Source: Pseudomonadota bacterium (GTDB taxonomy: Bacteria; Pseudomonadota; Gammaproteobacteria; Xanthomonadales; Xanthomonadaceae). Taken from it: a stretch of 6,914 nt of DNA. The DNA is taken from NCBI GenBank assembly GCA_019348095.1, contig JAHWKC010000121.1, positions 1 through 6,914 on the forward strand. The letters are read 5' to 3'. Positions within the stretch are counted from its first letter, which is position 1. Every line of letters starts with the position of its first letter. Below the pieces are notes generated by a model. It did no database searches, had not been told where the DNA came from, and saw nothing but the letters and a program-made list of their open reading frames with translations. Both the position numbers and the translations under genes were made by a program. Shown here one piece after another: positions 5,711 to 6,914 of the stretch.

Positions 5711-5820
5711 GGCCGGGACCGGGGACCGGGGACCGGGGACCTGGGAAGAGCGGGTGCGCATCCCGCTTTTTTCTTTTGATTCTCCCGGGTCCCGGGTCCC
5801 GGGTCCCCGGTCCCGGGCCT
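5711..5820. repeat. Large inverted repeat of 7-bp tandem units filling the gspE-gspF spacer
   Basis: The left arm (5711-5746) contains tandem GGGACCG units; the right arm (5783-5820) contains tandem TCCCGGG units. Left arm and reverse complement of the right arm match over about 36 positions with three mismatches and one bulged base. At the apex is a separate terminator hairpin (5746-5777). The element begins one base after the gspE stop and ends four bases before the gspF ATG, which therefore has no Shine-Dalgarno. The left arm on the plus strand has four G-runs of three or more separated by ACC, and the right arm has the same on the minus strand, so both can form G-quadruplexes in principle. 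I infer a dispersed palindromic element that entered between two originally adjacent genes. Confidence 0.85.
5746..5777 (+). terminator. Intrinsic terminator between gspE and gspF
   Basis: GCGGG (5750-5754) pairs with CCCGC (5762-5766) over a 7-base loop, and AAGA before it can pair with the first T residues to lengthen the stem. A T-tract of six Ts, C, then four Ts follows at 5767-5777. This is a textbook intrinsic terminator in the plus direction; the minus strand has no matching T-tract. It lies inside the larger inverted repeat and would be expected to reduce readthrough from gspE into gspF. Confidence 0.8.
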
Positions 5821-5824
5821 CCTG

Positions 5825-6706
5825 ATGCCCCTCTACACCTACAAGGCACTGAATTCGCGCGGCGAGATGCTCGACGGCCAGATGGAGGCCGCGACCGACG
5901 CCGAGGTGGTCGTGCGGCTGCAGGACCAGGGTCATCTCCCGGTCGAGGCCCGGCTGGCCAGCGAGGGCGGCGGCGTGGCGAGCTGGCGCAGCCTGTTCAA
6001 GGCCAAGGCGTTCGCCGGGGCGCGGCTGGTGCAGTTCACCCAGCAGTTGGCCATCCTGCTTGGTGCCGGCCAGCCGCTCGATCGCGCACTGACCATCCTG
6101 CTGGAACTGCCCGAGGATGAGGCGGCCAAGCGCACCGTCAGCGACGTGCGAGATGCGGTGCGCGGCGGCACGTCCTTGTCGGCGGCGCTGGAGCGCCAGC
6201 ACGGCACGTTCTCGCGGCTGTACATCAACATGGTCCGTGCCGGCGAGGCCGGAGGCAGCCTGCACGAGACGCTCGCCCGACTGGCCGATTACCTGGAGCG
6301 CTCGCGCGCGCTGCAGGGCCGCGTGCTCAATGCGCTGATCTACCCGGCGATCCTGCTGGTGATGGTCGGGCTGAGCCTGTTGTTCCTGCTCGGTTACGTG
6401 GTGCCGCAGTTCGCGCAGATGTACGAGAGCCTGGATGCGCCGCTGCCGCTGTTCACCCAGATCGTGCTGTGGATCGGGATATTCGTGCGCGATTGGTGGA
6501 TCGTGGTGCTGGCCTTGCCGGTGCTGGCGTTGTGGTGGTTCGATCGGAAGCGCCGCGACCCGGTGTTCCGCGAGGCGCTGGTGCTGCCGTGGGTGGCGCA
6601 GCCAGGGGACCTGCGGAGCGCCGACATCGACCGTCGCCTGCGCTCGGTGCAGGACGAGCTGACGACGTTGCACCGCGAGCTTCGCAACTACAACCGAGGA
6701 GACTGA
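5825..6706 (+). CDS. gspF: Truncated type II secretion inner-membrane protein GspF, fused to a foreign tail
   Basis: GspF is the polytopic inner-membrane platform protein of type II secretion, usually about 405 residues with two repeated cytoplasmic T2SSF domains and three membrane helices. Here 293 residues are read. Residues 1-~252 are clearly GspF: MPLYTYKALNSRGEMLDGQM, QFTQQLAILLGAGQPLDRAL, INMVRAGEAGGSL, membrane helix ~171-196 (LIYPAILLVM...LLGYVVPQF) and helix ~212-238 (QIVLWIGIF...VLALWWF), then DRKRRDPVFREAL. From about residue 253 (near 6581) similarity stops and a charged tail reads SADIDRRLRSVQDELTTL, then HRELRNYNRGD, possibly a short coiled coil. The second T2SSF domain and third helix are lost, so it is very probably non-functional. 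The tail may be the end of a small gene of the DNA that follows; no good internal start is visible. There is no Shine-Dalgarno, because the upstream inverted repeat abuts the ATG. Confidence 0.85.
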   Translation: MPLYTYKALNSRGEMLDGQMEAATDAEVVVRLQDQGHLPVEARLASEGGGVASWRSLFKAKAFAGARLVQFTQQLAILLGAGQPLDRALTILLELPEDEAAKRTVSDVRDAVRGGTSLSAALERQHGTFSRLYINMVRAGEAGGSLHETLARLADYLERSRALQGRVLNALIYPAILLVMVGLSLLFLLGYVVPQFAQMYESLDAPLPLFTQIVLWIGIFVRDWWIVVLALPVLALWWFDRKRRDPVFREALVLPWVAQPGDLRSADIDRRLRSVQDELTTLHRELRNYNRGD

Positions 6707-6707
6707 C

Positions 6708-6893
6708 GTGATCGCGGACAAGCAAGCCATCGAAGCCGCGCTCGACCGGCTGGCGGCAGCGAGGGACATCCTCGACGCGCCGCTGCCGGCTGACCCCGTG
6801 GCCGCTGACCGCTCCCGGGCCGTCCGGCTGGGGTACGCGCACTCGGCCATCGTCGGGGTCTACGACGAGCTGAACGAGGCGGTGGCGTCGTGA
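6708..6893 (+). CDS. Small protein of unknown function
   Basis: This 61-residue frame starts at GTG 6708, one base after the TGA that ends the gspF fusion, with GAGGAG 6 bases before the GTG. The product begins MIADKQAIEAALDRLAAARD and is mostly helical by composition, acidic, with no signal peptide or membrane segment; I recognise no family. The next start codon (GTG 6890) overlaps its TGA by the GTGA arrangement, so translation is probably coupled. One-base spacing, a good ribosome site and an overlap are typical of phage, plasmid or integrative-element operons, which supports the view that foreign DNA starts near 6581. Confidence 0.6.
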   Translation: MIADKQAIEAALDRLAAARDILDAPLPADPVAADRSRAVRLGYAHSAIVGVYDELNEAVAS

Positions 6894-6914
6894 ACGGGCC
6901 CGTCGCCGCCCTCG
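6890..6914 (+). CDS. Start of a further gene, cut by the window edge
   Basis: GTG at 6890 overlaps the stop of the preceding small gene (GTGA) and opens a frame reading MNGPVAAL to the window end. Only eight codons are visible, so nothing can be said about function. The coupling pattern is the only support. Confidence 0.35.

Noticed and set aside
5711..5820. CRISPR-like array in the GGGACCG/TCCCGGG repeats
   Set aside because: Units are 7 bp, contiguous and without spacers, and are arranged as a palindrome; no cas gene is near.
3950..6850. A 966-codon open frame on the minus strand opposite gspE and gspF
   Set aside because: It is antisense to strongly recognised GspE and GspF, is rich in His, Arg, Gln and Leu in the way of high-GC shadow frames, shows no domain, and runs through the palindromic spacer.

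Overview
The window is GC-rich and reads as chromosomal DNA from a gamma-proteobacterium of the Xanthomonadaceae/Lysobacteraceae (Lysobacter, Luteimonas, Xanthomonas or Stenotrophomonas type). This rests on three things seen in the sequence: an Xps-type type II secretion ATPase without the usual tetracysteine zinc motif, GTAG-headed palindromic REP-like elements of the kind known from Stenotrophomonas and Xanthomonas, and a purL fragment with xanthomonad-like wording. No genus can be fixed from sequence reading alone.

Layout, left to right. Positions 1-78 are the last codons of a protein ending like a TonB C-terminal domain. Positions 163-1278 are the 3' part of purL (end of the synthetase half plus the whole glutamine amidotransferase domain); about 70% of the gene is missing on the 5' side and the upstream DNA is unrelated. 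Positions 1289-1421 hold a GTAG palindrome and an inverted pair of REP-like hairpins. A secreted P-domain protein lies on the minus strand (1468-2208). Beyond it, 2286-2401 is a second, frame-broken copy of the last ~115-130 bp of purL, so the P-domain gene sits between two direct copies of the purL 3' end. An intergenic region then leads to an unrecognised secreted protein (2677-3792) closed by a strong hairpin. gspE (xpsE) follows at 3980-5710 with its own candidate promoter. The whole gspE-gspF spacer (5711-5824) is one large inverted repeat made of 7-bp tandem units, with an intrinsic terminator at its apex and G-quadruplex potential in its arms. gspF starts directly after it but is cut after about 252 residues and runs into a foreign tail, followed by tightly packed small genes (6708-6893 and 6890 onward) of phage- or plasmid-like style.

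How it fits together. gspE and gspF encode the cytoplasmic motor and inner-membrane platform of a type II secretion system, which exports folded proteins from the periplasm. The two other clear genes both encode signal-peptide proteins, which would be plausible substrates, but nothing in the sequence proves that link.

The most notable feature is that the outermost recognisable genes are both cut on their outer sides: purL lacks its 5' part and gspF its 3' part. The ~6.4 kb between looks like a chromosomal block with a breakpoint at each end. This could be a segmental duplication, two rearrangements next to mobile DNA, or an assembly chimera; the sequence alone cannot decide.
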